A stretch of DNA of 64,000 bases from Bacteroides fragilis. Its GTDB lineage: Bacteria; Bacillota; Clostridia; Lachnospirales; Lachnospiraceae. The position numbers and the translations under genes were made by a program. This document shows, piece by piece, positions 56,278-64,000 of this stretch. The notes beneath the pieces were generated by a model that ran no database searches, was not told where the DNA came from, and worked only from the letters and a program-made list of their open reading frames with translations. Where the stretch lies: NCBI GenBank assembly GCA_023664485.1, contig JAMPFK010000001.1, positions 698,753 to 762,752 of the forward strand. The letters run 5' to 3'. Within the stretch, counting starts at the first letter, position 1; every line of letters begins with the position of its first letter.

Positions 56278-57756
56278 ATGAACGCATATATGATGGTAAT
56301 TGCTGTTTTGCTGCCGATGTCCGGCGGCGTCCTCATTCCGCTTCTGCCTTTCCGGAAGAGAAATGTGATGGCCTTTTATATAGAAATCATCGTCCTGGTC
56401 ACATCGGCGCTTATGTTTCTGCTGATGCGGAATCCGCCGGAGGAGGCTTTCGTGCTGTTACGGTTCACAGGACAGCTGAGCATCAGTTTGAAGCTGGATG
56501 CGGCGGGGAGCGTCTTTGCCGTGATACTGGCCTTTTTATGGCCGTTCGCGACGTTGTATTCGTTTGAATATATGAAACATGAAGAGCATGAAAAGGTGTT
56601 TTTCATGTTCTATACGATAACATACGGCGTTACGCTCGGCATTGCGATGGCAGAGGATATCGTGACGATGTATTTCTTCTATGAAATGCTGACGATGGTT
56701 ACGCTGCCGCTCGTACTGCATACGCTTTCGAGGGAAGCGGTACTGGCGAGCCGCACCTATCTGTACTATTCGCTGGGCGGCGCGGCATTTGCCTTTATCG
56801 GGATGATTTTCATATTGATTTATGGGAGCACTTCCAATTTTACGCCGGGCGGCGTGTTGGATGCGTCGGCGCTCGGAGAAAAAGCGAATCTGCTGCTTTT
56901 TGTTTATGTATTGTGTTTCTGCGGGTTCAGCGTGAAAGCTGCCATGTGTCCTTTCAGCGCGTGGCTTCCCAAAGCGGGTGTCGCGCCGACGCCTGTTACC
57001 GCGCTCCTTCATGCGGTGGCCGTGGTCAAGGCGGGCGCTTTCGCGACCATGCGGATTACCTATTTCAGTTTCGGGACGGAATTTCTGCGGGGGACCTGGG
57101 CACAGAATGTAGTCATGGCGCTGACGATTTTCACGATCGTATTCGGGTGCAGCCGCGCTTTGAAAGAGACGCACCTGAAGCGTAGACTGGCATGGTCAAC
57201 GGTCAGCAACCTGTCCTATATTCTGTTCGGCATCACATTGATGACGCCGCTTGGATTGATGGGCGCGTTCAGCCATATGCTCTGTCATGCGCTCATGAAA
57301 ATCTGTTCCTTCTTTTGTGCCGGGGCCATTATTTATAAGACGGGCCGGACTTATATCCATCAACTGGATGGATTGGGAAGAAAAATGCCGAAGGTATTCA
57401 TGGCTTTTACCATATCTTCGTTCGCATTGATGGGTGTGCCGGGGCTCTGCGGCTTTATCAGCAAATGGAATCTGGCGAAAGGAGCGGTGGAGAGCCGGAA
57501 TCCGCTCGCTTATGCGGGGCTTGGCGCTATTTTGATTTCTGCGCTGCTGACAGCGGTTTATATGTTGACTATTGTGGTCAGAGCCTTTTTCCCGGGAAAA
57601 GAATTCGATTATGGAATCGTGTCCGGGGCAAAGGATCCGAACTGGATGATGATGCTGCCTTTGACCGTTTTTGTTGTGCTTATGTTCGTCATCGGTCTGC
57701 ATCCGCAGTTCTTAACGGATGCGCTGAGCCAGGTCGTGGCGGCGGTATTTTCGTAA
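56278..57756 (+). CDS. Third large antiporter subunit (NuoM/MrpD-like)
   Basis: 492 aa, about 14 membrane helices. TMYFFYEMLTMVTLPLVLHT holds the TM5 Glu and GFSVKAAMCPFSAWLPKAGVAPTP the TM7 Lys; the ALLHAVAVVKAG and later HALMKICSFF residues also match. Translation depends on the GGAGG at 56267, which the upstream leader can sequester. Confidence 0.9.
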   Translation: MNAYMMVIAVLLPMSGGVLIPLLPFRKRNVMAFYIEIIVLVTSALMFLLMRNPPEEAFVLLRFTGQLSISLKLDAAGSVFAVILAFLWPFATLYSFEYMKHEEHEKVFFMFYTITYGVTLGIAMAEDIVTMYFFYEMLTMVTLPLVLHTLSREAVLASRTYLYYSLGGAAFAFIGMIFILIYGSTSNFTPGGVLDASALGEKANLLLFVYVLCFCGFSVKAAMCPFSAWLPKAGVAPTPVTALLHAVAVVKAGAFATMRITYFSFGTEFLRGTWAQNVVMALTIFTIVFGCSRALKETHLKRRLAWSTVSNLSYILFGITLMTPLGLMGAFSHMLCHALMKICSFFCAGAIIYKTGRTYIHQLDGLGRKMPKVFMAFTISSFALMGVPGLCGFISKWNLAKGAVESRNPLAYAGLGAILISALLTAVYMLTIVVRAFFPGKEFDYGIVSGAKDPNWMMMLPLTVFVVLMFVIGLHPQFLTDALSQVVAAVFS

Positions 57757-57802
57757 GAAAGAACAGGGGCATTTTTCCGAATTGTGAAAGGAGTGTATAA
57801 GA

Positions 57803-59869
57803 ATGAGTGAAAACAGGATGCTTGCCGCGCTGGTATTCCATCCCCTTGCGGGCGCTGTGCTTTCCGGTATCATCGGGCGGAAAGGAGAAAAGGTCAGGGA
57901 TTATTTTGCGGATCTGATCGCGGTGAGCGAATTTCTGATGGCTCTCGCTTTGTTTATGGATAATGCGGGAAAGGGCGGTGCGGCGGAATCTGGCCAGTGC
58001 TTTCTTCCGGGCGTCTGCGGTATGGGACTTCATTTTACGGCGGAGGGTTTCCGGCTGCTTTACGGACTGATCGCCGCGTTCATGTGGATGATGACGACGA
58101 TCCTTTCCAGGGAATATATGCTGCATCATGAGAACAGGAACCGCTATTATCTTTTCCTGCTGGCTACGCTGGGAGCGACGATGGGCGTATTCCTTTCAGC
58201 GGATCTGTTCACGATGTTTGTCTTTTTTGAAATGATGTCTTTTACGTCTTATGTGTGGGTGGCGCAGGAGGAGACGGAGAACGCCCTGAAAGCGGCGGCG
58301 ACTTATCTGGCGGTCGCGGTTATCGGCGGGCTCGTAATGCTGATGGGCATTTTCCTGCTGTATCATGAACTGGGAACGCTGAATATTGCGGAATTATTTC
58401 CAGCGGCACAGGCTTTTTCCGGGAACCGGGCGGTTCTATACGGGGCGGGCGCATGTCTGCTCGTCGGTTTCGGCGCGAAAGCGGGCGCGTTTCCGCTGCA
58501 TATCTGGCTGCCAAAGGCCCATCCGGCCGCACCCGCGCCCGCGTCGGCTCTTCTGTCCGGCATTTTGACAAAGACCGGTATATTCGGAATACTGGCAGTC
58601 AGCTGTCATTTATTTCTTTTTGACAGGGCATGGGGGAGCCTGGTTCTGGGCATCGGGGTGCTGACGATGTTCGGCGGCGCGTTTCTGGCGGTCTTTTCCG
58701 TCGATATCAAGCGTACGCTCGCCTGTTCGTCGATGTCGCAGATCGGCTTTATTCTGGTCGGCGTCGGTATGCAGGGACTTCTCGGTATGGAAAATCTGAC
58801 GGCGGTGCATGGCACGCTGCTGCATATGGCGAATCATTCGCTGATCAAGCTCGTCCTGTTCATGGCGGCGGGCGTTATCTTTATGAATGCGCACGCGCTG
58901 GATCTCAATGAAATACGGGGCTTCGGGAGGAAAAAGCCGCTGCTGAAAATCATTTTTCTGATCGGAGCGTTGGCAATCAGCGGTATCCCGCTGTTTGGCG
59001 GTTATGTCAGCAAGACGCTTCTGCACGAAAGCATTTTGGAATACGGCGGCGGAAGCCTGATGAAGGCGGCAGAGCTCATTTTTCTGATAAGCGGCGGGTT
59101 GACGGCGGCGTATATGACGAAGCTTTTTATCGCTGTTTTTGTGGAAAAAAATAAAGATGCCGGAAAACAGGCGCAGTATGATGAAAAGAGAGCCTATATG
59201 AACTGGGAAAGCGGTTTTGCCTTAGGGGGAAGCGCATTCGTTCTGTTCCTGTGGGGATTGTTCCCGCATATGCTGATGGACAGGGCCGCGGAACTTTGCA
59301 GCTGTTTTATGAATTCATTCGCTGTGGAGGCGGCGGGCGAAAGGGTGGCGTACTTCAGCCTTTCCAACTTAAAGGAAGCCCTGATTTCCATCGTTATCGG
59401 TGCGGCCGTCTATCTGTTCGTTATCCGGAAGCTGCTCATGCGCGGAGGAAATTATGTGGACAGGTGGCCTGTGTGGCTGGATATGGAGCATCTGTTATAC
59501 CGGCCGCTGCTGCTCAGTTTCCTGCCCCTGGTATGCGGCATCGTGTGCAGAGTTTTTGACAGCATTGTGGATACAACGGTCGTCGTGCTTCGCAAAACGC
59601 TGTATAAGGATTCGCCGCTTCCCTATGAGCGCTGGGAAGGAAGCGCGGCCACGGAGGCCGTGGGTAAGGCGGTGAACGCGCTGCAGTCCCTTCGCAATCA
59701 TTTATGGGGGCGGAAAAAGCAGACCCACAGGGATTTCGTGCACTTGACGGCGGCCAGAGTGGAGGATTTCCGGGAAAGCTTTATGATCATACAGAGGAGC
59801 CTTTCTTTCGGGCTTCTGATGTTCGGCATTGGGCTGGCGCTGACGCTGATTTATATTTTATGGTGGTAA
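57803..59869 (+). CDS. Fourth large antiporter subunit (MrpA/NuoL-like)
   Basis: 688 aa, more than 15 membrane helices; RBS GAAAGGAGTGTATAAG. The core has FVFFEMMSFTSYVWVAQE (TM5 Glu) and GFGAKAGAFPLHIWLPKAHPAAPAPASA (TM7 Lys), then a C-terminal extension with two further helices and a long soluble segment. It lacks the DUF4040/MbhE part of MrpA, which here is encoded separately at 51290-52571. Last gene of the cluster; converges with the acetyltransferase gene. Confidence 0.88.
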   Translation: MSENRMLAALVFHPLAGAVLSGIIGRKGEKVRDYFADLIAVSEFLMALALFMDNAGKGGAAESGQCFLPGVCGMGLHFTAEGFRLLYGLIAAFMWMMTTILSREYMLHHENRNRYYLFLLATLGATMGVFLSADLFTMFVFFEMMSFTSYVWVAQEETENALKAAATYLAVAVIGGLVMLMGIFLLYHELGTLNIAELFPAAQAFSGNRAVLYGAGACLLVGFGAKAGAFPLHIWLPKAHPAAPAPASALLSGILTKTGIFGILAVSCHLFLFDRAWGSLVLGIGVLTMFGGAFLAVFSVDIKRTLACSSMSQIGFILVGVGMQGLLGMENLTAVHGTLLHMANHSLIKLVLFMAAGVIFMNAHALDLNEIRGFGRKKPLLKIIFLIGALAISGIPLFGGYVSKTLLHESILEYGGGSLMKAAELIFLISGGLTAAYMTKLFIAVFVEKNKDAGKQAQYDEKRAYMNWESGFALGGSAFVLFLWGLFPHMLMDRAAELCSCFMNSFAVEAAGERVAYFSLSNLKEALISIVIGAAVYLFVIRKLLMRGGNYVDRWPVWLDMEHLLYRPLLLSFLPLVCGIVCRVFDSIVDTTVVVLRKTLYKDSPLPYERWEGSAATEAVGKAVNALQSLRNHLWGRKKQTHRDFVHLTAARVEDFRESFMIIQRSLSFGLLMFGIGLALTLIYILWW

Positions 59870-59953
59870 GCGCGGAGAGAATCTGCGCCGAAGAGCTTCT
59901 CATTCAGAAAGTTATTCCGGCGGGGCGGCGGGGAAAATATGATACTGCGCCAG

Positions 59954-60538
59954 TTAAAGGCGGCCGGATACCGTTGTGCGGACATCCATAAGCCAATACC
60001 CGTCATAGGCATATCCGGTCTTGCCGATCAGAAAATGTCCGGATTTCTGAAAGCCCAGCCTTTGCACCGCGCTGATTCTTTCTACAGCATAAGCGGGCGC
60101 TTTGGTAATGACTGTCTTACAGTCAAAAAGCGCAAAAACCGATGGAACGATAAGAGAGCCGATGTTAAACAGAGGTCCTTCCTTTTCATAATCGCTTTTT
60201 ACATCGATTCTGAGAATCGCCGCGCCGTTGAAGGCATCGTCGGAGACACGGCTGCACAGCTCGATCGTGCCGATTGCCCTGGATACGGATTTATCGACGA
60301 TGGACCACCTTGCGAACCACCTGTTTTCATAAGCGGACTGCCAGAAAAGAAGGGCGTCGGCCATTCTTTCTTCTGTGGAATAATAGAAATTATCTCCGTC
60401 GCAGTTGTCGCTGTTAAAAAAGGGCAGGGCCATCTTATCGCTGTACACTTCCAGCAGATCCGCGCAGTCCCCTTTTTCAACAGGGCGCAGTAAAAAGGCA
60501 TCGTTTTCATAGATTGGGAATTCTTCATAAATTTTCAT
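59954..60538 (-). CDS. GNAT family N-acetyltransferase
   Basis: 194 aa from ATG 60538 (AGGGAGCGAG). RimJ/RimL-like GNAT: begins FLLRPVEKGDCADLLEVYSD, central IGTIELCSR...RIDVKSDYEKEG, then PAYAVERISAVQRLGFQKSGHFL, the acetyl-CoA and substrate site helix. It would transfer an acetyl group from acetyl-CoA to an amine, substrate unknown. Monocistronic and convergent with the Mrp operon. Confidence 0.88.
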   Translation of the reverse strand: MKIYEEFPIYENDAFLLRPVEKGDCADLLEVYSDKMALPFFNSDNCDGDNFYYSTEERMADALLFWQSAYENRWFARWSIVDKSVSRAIGTIELCSRVSDDAFNGAAILRIDVKSDYEKEGPLFNIGSLIVPSVFALFDCKTVITKAPAYAVERISAVQRLGFQKSGHFLIGKTGYAYDGYWLMDVRTTVSGRL

Positions 60539-60551
60539 GCTCGCTCCCTGT

Positions 60552-60581
60552 AAATGACAAGATATTTTTGAATTGTCATTT
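60552..60581. promoter_or_regulatory. Inverted repeat upstream of the acetyltransferase gene
   Basis: AAATGACAA (60552-60560) and TTGTCATTT (60573-60581) form a perfect 9-bp inverted repeat with a 12-base spacer, just downstream of the leftward -10 element: a candidate operator or 5' hairpin. Confidence 0.6.
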
Positions 60582-60584
60582 TTC

Positions 60585-60613
60585 AGTATAACATGCCGGA
60601 AGGAAGAATGGAA
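60585..60613 (-). promoter_or_regulatory. Leftward promoter for the acetyltransferase gene
   Basis: Minus strand TTCCAT (60608-60613), 17 bases, TATACT (60585-60590). The -35 is weak. Confidence 0.5.
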
Positions 60614-60623
60614 GATATTATAT

Positions 60624-60652
60624 TTGCGCTTTTGTCCGTTAGATGATAAAAT
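60624..60652 (+). promoter_or_regulatory. Promoter for rarA
   Basis: TTGCGC (60624-60629), 17 bases, TAAAAT (60647-60652), 33 bases before ATG 60685. Divergent from the acetyltransferase promoter. Confidence 0.6.
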
Positions 60653-60684
60653 AGGATGAGAATACCTGAAAGCGTACATATCAA

Positions 60685-62022
60685 ATGGACTTATTTGAAT
60701 ACATGCGAAATACGAATATGGAAAAAGAAGCCCCTCTGGCAGCGAGGCTGAGACCTTTGACGCTGGATGAGGTGGTAGGGCAGCAGCATATTATCGGCAG
60801 GGACAAGCTGCTTTACCGCGCTATCCAGGCGGATAAGCTCAGCTCTATTATTTTTTATGGGCCGCCGGGAACAGGGAAGACGACGCTTGCCAGGGTCATC
60901 GCCAATACAACGAGGGCGGAGTTCACACAGATCAATGCGACGGCAGCCGGGAAAAAGGATATGGAAGCCGTGGTGGAGCAGGCGAAGAACACCGCCGGCA
61001 TGTATGGCAGAAAGACCATTCTTTTCATCGATGAGATCCACCGCTTCAACAGGGGGCAGCAGGATTATCTGCTTCCTTTCGTGGAGGACGGGACGGTCAT
61101 TCTGATCGGAGCGACGACGGAGAATCCTTACTTTGAAGTGAATGGCGCGTTACTGTCGCGTTCCATCGTGTTTGAATTAAAGCCGCTGTCACAGGAAGAT
61201 ATCAGGACGCTCCTTCTGCGTGCCGTATACGATAAGGAAAAAGGAATGGGAGCATACGACGCGGTCATCGATGAGGAGGCGCTTGCGTTCCTCGCGGAGC
61301 TTTCGGGAGGGGATGCCAGACACGCGCTGAATGCGGTAGAGCTTGGCGTGATGACGACAGAGAGGAGCGATGACGGCAGGATTCATTTGACGCTGGAGGT
61401 GGCGCAGGAATGTATCCGGAAAAGGGTTGTCCGCTATGATAAGACCGGAGACAATCATTACGATACGATATCCGCTTTTATCAAAAGCATGCGGGGCTCC
61501 GATCCGGACGCGGCGGTTTATTATCTGGGAAGAATGCTTTATGCGGGGGAAAGCGAGACCTTTATCGCGAGAAGAATCATGATATGCGCCGCAGAGGATG
61601 TGGGGAATGCGGATCCAAACGCTTTGACTGTAGCGGTCAGCGCATCCCTCGCGGCAGAGCGGGTAGGTATGCCGGAAGCGCAGATCATACTGGCGCAGGC
61701 GGCGGCCTATGTTGCCTGCGCGCCTAAGAGCAATGCCAGCAGCCAGGCGGTTTTCGAGGCGATGGAGACGGTGCGGCAGACGGGAAATCTGCCGATTCCG
61801 GCGCATTTACAGGATGCGCATTATAAAGGAGCCGCGAAACTCGGCCATGGCGTGGGATATAAATATGCACATGATTATCCGAATCATTATGTGAAGCAGC
61901 AATATCTGCCTTACGAATTGAATGGAAAAGAATTTTACACTCCTTCGGGAAACGGATATGAAGTGAAGATTAAAGAACATATGAAACGGATAAAGGAAGA
62001 AGCAGCTCATGAGTCAGAATAG
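60685..62022 (+). CDS. rarA: Replication-associated recombination protein A (RarA/MgsA AAA+ ATPase)
   Basis: 445 aa. Opens PLAARLRPLTLDEVVGQQHIIG; Walker A GPPGTGKTT (59-67), Walker B ILFIDEIHRF (Asp116-Glu117), sensor ATTENPYFEVN, and the C-terminal tetramerisation domain with YKYAHDYPNHYVKQQYLP. RarA remodels stalled replication forks with RecA, SSB and gap repair proteins. Length is typical of the family. Overlaps the next gene by 14 bases. Confidence 0.96.
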   Translation: MDLFEYMRNTNMEKEAPLAARLRPLTLDEVVGQQHIIGRDKLLYRAIQADKLSSIIFYGPPGTGKTTLARVIANTTRAEFTQINATAAGKKDMEAVVEQAKNTAGMYGRKTILFIDEIHRFNRGQQDYLLPFVEDGTVILIGATTENPYFEVNGALLSRSIVFELKPLSQEDIRTLLLRAVYDKEKGMGAYDAVIDEEALAFLAELSGGDARHALNAVELGVMTTERSDDGRIHLTLEVAQECIRKRVVRYDKTGDNHYDTISAFIKSMRGSDPDAAVYYLGRMLYAGESETFIARRIMICAAEDVGNADPNALTVAVSASLAAERVGMPEAQIILAQAAAYVACAPKSNASSQAVFEAMETVRQTGNLPIPAHLQDAHYKGAAKLGHGVGYKYAHDYPNHYVKQQYLPYELNGKEFYTPSGNGYEVKIKEHMKRIKEEAAHESE

Positions 62023-64000
62023 CCAGTTGGAAAACAAGAAGAAAAAAGCGAAGGAAAACAAAGCGCGTATCAAAGAAAAGATTAAAGAGGAAAAGAAAAA
62101 GCTGGAGCAGCAGAAGCGTCAGGACAAGGAGCTGGGAGAAGCGCTCCAGATTAAAGAACTCGATCAGGAGGAGGATCTTCCGGCAAAGACGGATTCTGAA
62201 AAACGCATCGCAGGAACGGCTGAGGGAAACACTGTAAAGACCGTTACGGTCAATCATGCAGATGCCAAAGAAGAGAAGGCGCGGACGGAAGAATCGGTTC
62301 CGGTAAAAGAAACGGTTCGGACGGAAGAGGCAGTTCCGGCAAAAGAAACGAAGGATAAAAAAGAGCGCGGGGGCGGGAAGCGGCTGATGCCGGCGCTCGT
62401 TTTGGCAGCGGCGGCCGCCGTATTCGCCGGCATCGCTTTTGTCAGAGTTCAGAACCAGAGAACGGCATTGGAGGCCGAAAATGCGGCGATCGAAGCGATG
62501 GTACATATGGAAGCGGTGGAGCTGGCGGAGTACAGCCAGACTCAGCATAAGCGCGAGCGGATGAAGGACCAGCTGCGGAAAGAGGCCGGAAAAGATGCGG
62601 CGCGTGCGTTGACCGATGCGGCCGGCTATATGATACACGGTATGCGCAACAGGCCGCCGGAAATCAAACTGACAGAGGAAAATACGGCGGATTTTGCGAC
62701 GATCGAGAGCTGCGTCATCAACAGTGAGACGGGAAAGATCGATATCACTATGTCCGCGCCCGGACTGGCGGTCAGCGACGACGGTTATTATTACTTATTT
62801 GAAGAGAAAACATATGAGACAGCGCTGAACGGCGAGGATTATATTATAGAGGATCAGAAAGACGTAGACTTGACCTTTTCGGTCAATCTTAATTATAATA
62901 CGGTGGGCTCCAGGCTTTTTTCAAAATTCGTGGTGGCTGTGCGGAAGGATGGAGAATTTGTGGCGATCAGCGAGCCGAAATACATAACGAATCCGGAGGC
63001 GATCGCCCGCTATAGTCCTTCCTTTTCCTCGACCAAATCGAAGAAGGGCCTGCTTGTTGATCCGGAAAAACTTGCCGGTTCCGAATTAGAGGATCTGGGC
63101 GTTAAGCATGCGGCCTATAACATTCCGCTCAGCAGGATCCTCGGTTTCACGACAAATGAAATTTTTCCGACGGTGACCTATTCTTATAACGGAAAGAACT
63201 ATTATTTCAACGGGCAGATCGTCGATGAATATGATTATATCTTTTCGACGCTGACGAATAAAGGTATTACGACGACGGCCATTATTTTGAACGATATTTC
63301 CTATTATACGGGAGATCTGATCCATCCGCTCGCGCGTTCCGGCGGAAAAGCGCCCTATTATGCCTTCAACGCGGCAGATGCGGCCGGTTCGGAATATCTG
63401 GCGGCGGTGGCTTCCTTTCTGGCGAGCCGTTATTCCGGGAACGGGCACGGCGTGGTCATGAACTGGATCATCGGAAACGAGATCAATGCCAGAAACGAAT
63501 GGAATTACATTCAGTATATGGATACGGAAAGCTATGTGGAAGAATATGCAAAGGCATTTCGCATTTTCTATAATGCTATTTTAAGTATTAATGCAAATGC
63601 CCGCGTTTATCTTTCCATAGACCAGCAGTGGGGCAAAAGCCTGTATTCCAATAACGGTTACGGTTCCAAAGAGATCGTGGATGAATTTAACCGGAATATT
63701 AAAAATGGCGGCAACATCGACTGGGGCGTGGCGCAGCATCCTTATAATTATCCGCTGACGAGCGCCAGGGCATGGAGCACGGCGGGAAGGGCCGGCACCT
63801 ATATACTGGATTCCGAGACAACGCCGGTCATTTCCATTCGGAATATTCATGTATTGACGGATTACTTACAGAAGGAAGAGCTCCTGACGGATTCAGGGGA
63901 AGTGCGCCATGTGATTTTGAGCGAGATCGGCTATACTTCCTTACAGGGACAGGATCTGCAGGCAGCGTCTTTCGTATATGCCTATAAAGTCATAGAAGCG
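62009..64000 (+). CDS. Membrane-anchored DUF5722 protein (truncated by the window end)
   Basis: 664 codons are visible and the frame is open at the window edge. Lys/Glu-rich cytoplasmic coiled coil (1-60), an acidic linker with two near-identical 12-residue repeats (RTEESVPVKETV / RTEEAVPAKETK, about 92-115), one membrane helix (about 126-147), an extracellular helix, then a DUF5722 domain resembling a GH-A TIM barrel: MNWIIGNEINAR and HVILSEIGYTS place two glutamates like the acid/base and nucleophile of that clan. Probably a surface glycan-active enzyme or binder; substrate unknown. Confidence 0.82.
   Translation, partial: MSQNSQLENKKKKAKENKARIKEKIKEEKKKLEQQKRQDKELGEALQIKELDQEEDLPAKTDSEKRIAGTAEGNTVKTVTVNHADAKEEKARTEESVPVKETVRTEEAVPAKETKDKKERGGGKRLMPALVLAAAAAVFAGIAFVRVQNQRTALEAENAAIEAMVHMEAVELAEYSQTQHKRERMKDQLRKEAGKDAARALTDAAGYMIHGMRNRPPEIKLTEENTADFATIESCVINSETGKIDITMSAPGLAVSDDGYYYLFEEKTYETALNGEDYIIEDQKDVDLTFSVNLNYNTVGSRLFSKFVVAVRKDGEFVAISEPKYITNPEAIARYSPSFSSTKSKKGLLVDPEKLAGSELEDLGVKHAAYNIPLSRILGFTTNEIFPTVTYSYNGKNYYFNGQIVDEYDYIFSTLTNKGITTTAIILNDISYYTGDLIHPLARSGGKAPYYAFNAADAAGSEYLAAVASFLASRYSGNGHGVVMNWIIGNEINARNEWNYIQYMDTESYVEEYAKAFRIFYNAILSINANARVYLSIDQQWGKSLYSNNGYGSKEIVDEFNRNIKNGGNIDWGVAQHPYNYPLTSARAWSTAGRAGTYILDSETTPVISIRNIHVLTDYLQKEELLTDSGEVRHVILSEIGYTSLQGQDLQAASFVYAYKVIEA

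Overview
The window looks like a spore-forming gut Firmicute, most likely a Lachnospiraceae (Clostridia). The grounds are spoVAA-AB-AC, a sporulation sigma factor, LplB/YtcP-type sugar transport, several plant-glycan hydrolases, and host DNA of moderate to high GC. There are three compositional layers: a prophage of intermediate GC (1 to about 20150), a GC-rich host backbone, and one strikingly AT-rich three-gene cassette (25140-27875).

Prophage (1 to ~20150). The window opens at the end of a tail module (XkdX-like protein), followed by coiled-coil lysis accessory, holin and endolysin. Next come an immunity region (cI-like repressor, divergent promoters and three TGTAC-N3-GTACA operators), a long early operon of small genes with RecT, a PD-(D/E)XK nuclease, RusA and a DUF4373 replication protein carrying internal 21-bp iterons, then a fused small/large terminase, portal and minor capsid genes. 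No major capsid or scaffold gene follows. The map ends with leftward small genes, a ribbon-helix-helix regulator with its own operators, and a large serine recombinase. The tail genes lie on the other side of the map, so the attachment site appears to open the phage inside its morphogenesis module.

The recombinase stop codon is followed within about 30 bases by the 3' part of a SigF-like sporulation sigma factor (20157-20708), truncated at its start. The prophage therefore appears to be integrated inside sigF, separating sigma region 2 from regions 3-4. This resembles the skin element of sigK, but in the first forespore factor.

Host region 20.7-36.0 kb: small membrane protein, Fe-S aldo-keto reductase, Lsa-type ABC-F protein behind a hairpin that hides its ribosome binding site, three small genes, then the AT-rich cassette (TPR-like histidine kinase, receiver-only response regulator, PIN-domain nuclease), spoVAA-AB-AC, a MATE exporter and an AraC regulator with GH27 and GH2 glycosidases. 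Region 36-46.4 kb: phosphoribosyltransferase-like protein, LacI regulator, oligosaccharide ABC transporter (two permeases, lipoprotein), GH35 and GH51. Together with GH27/GH2 this looks like an arabinogalactan or galactan-side-chain utilisation locus.

Region 46.4-60 kb: one strong promoter appears to drive a CobS-like protein that has lost its catalytic aspartates, a Tet(M/O)-like ribosomal GTPase fused to a YacP/Rae1-type NYN nuclease, and a ten-gene Mrp-type cation/proton antiporter with four large antiporter subunits, interrupted by a 189-base structured leader. The window closes with a GNAT acetyltransferase, RarA and a truncated membrane-anchored DUF5722 protein. All family calls come from reading the sequence; no database search was possible.
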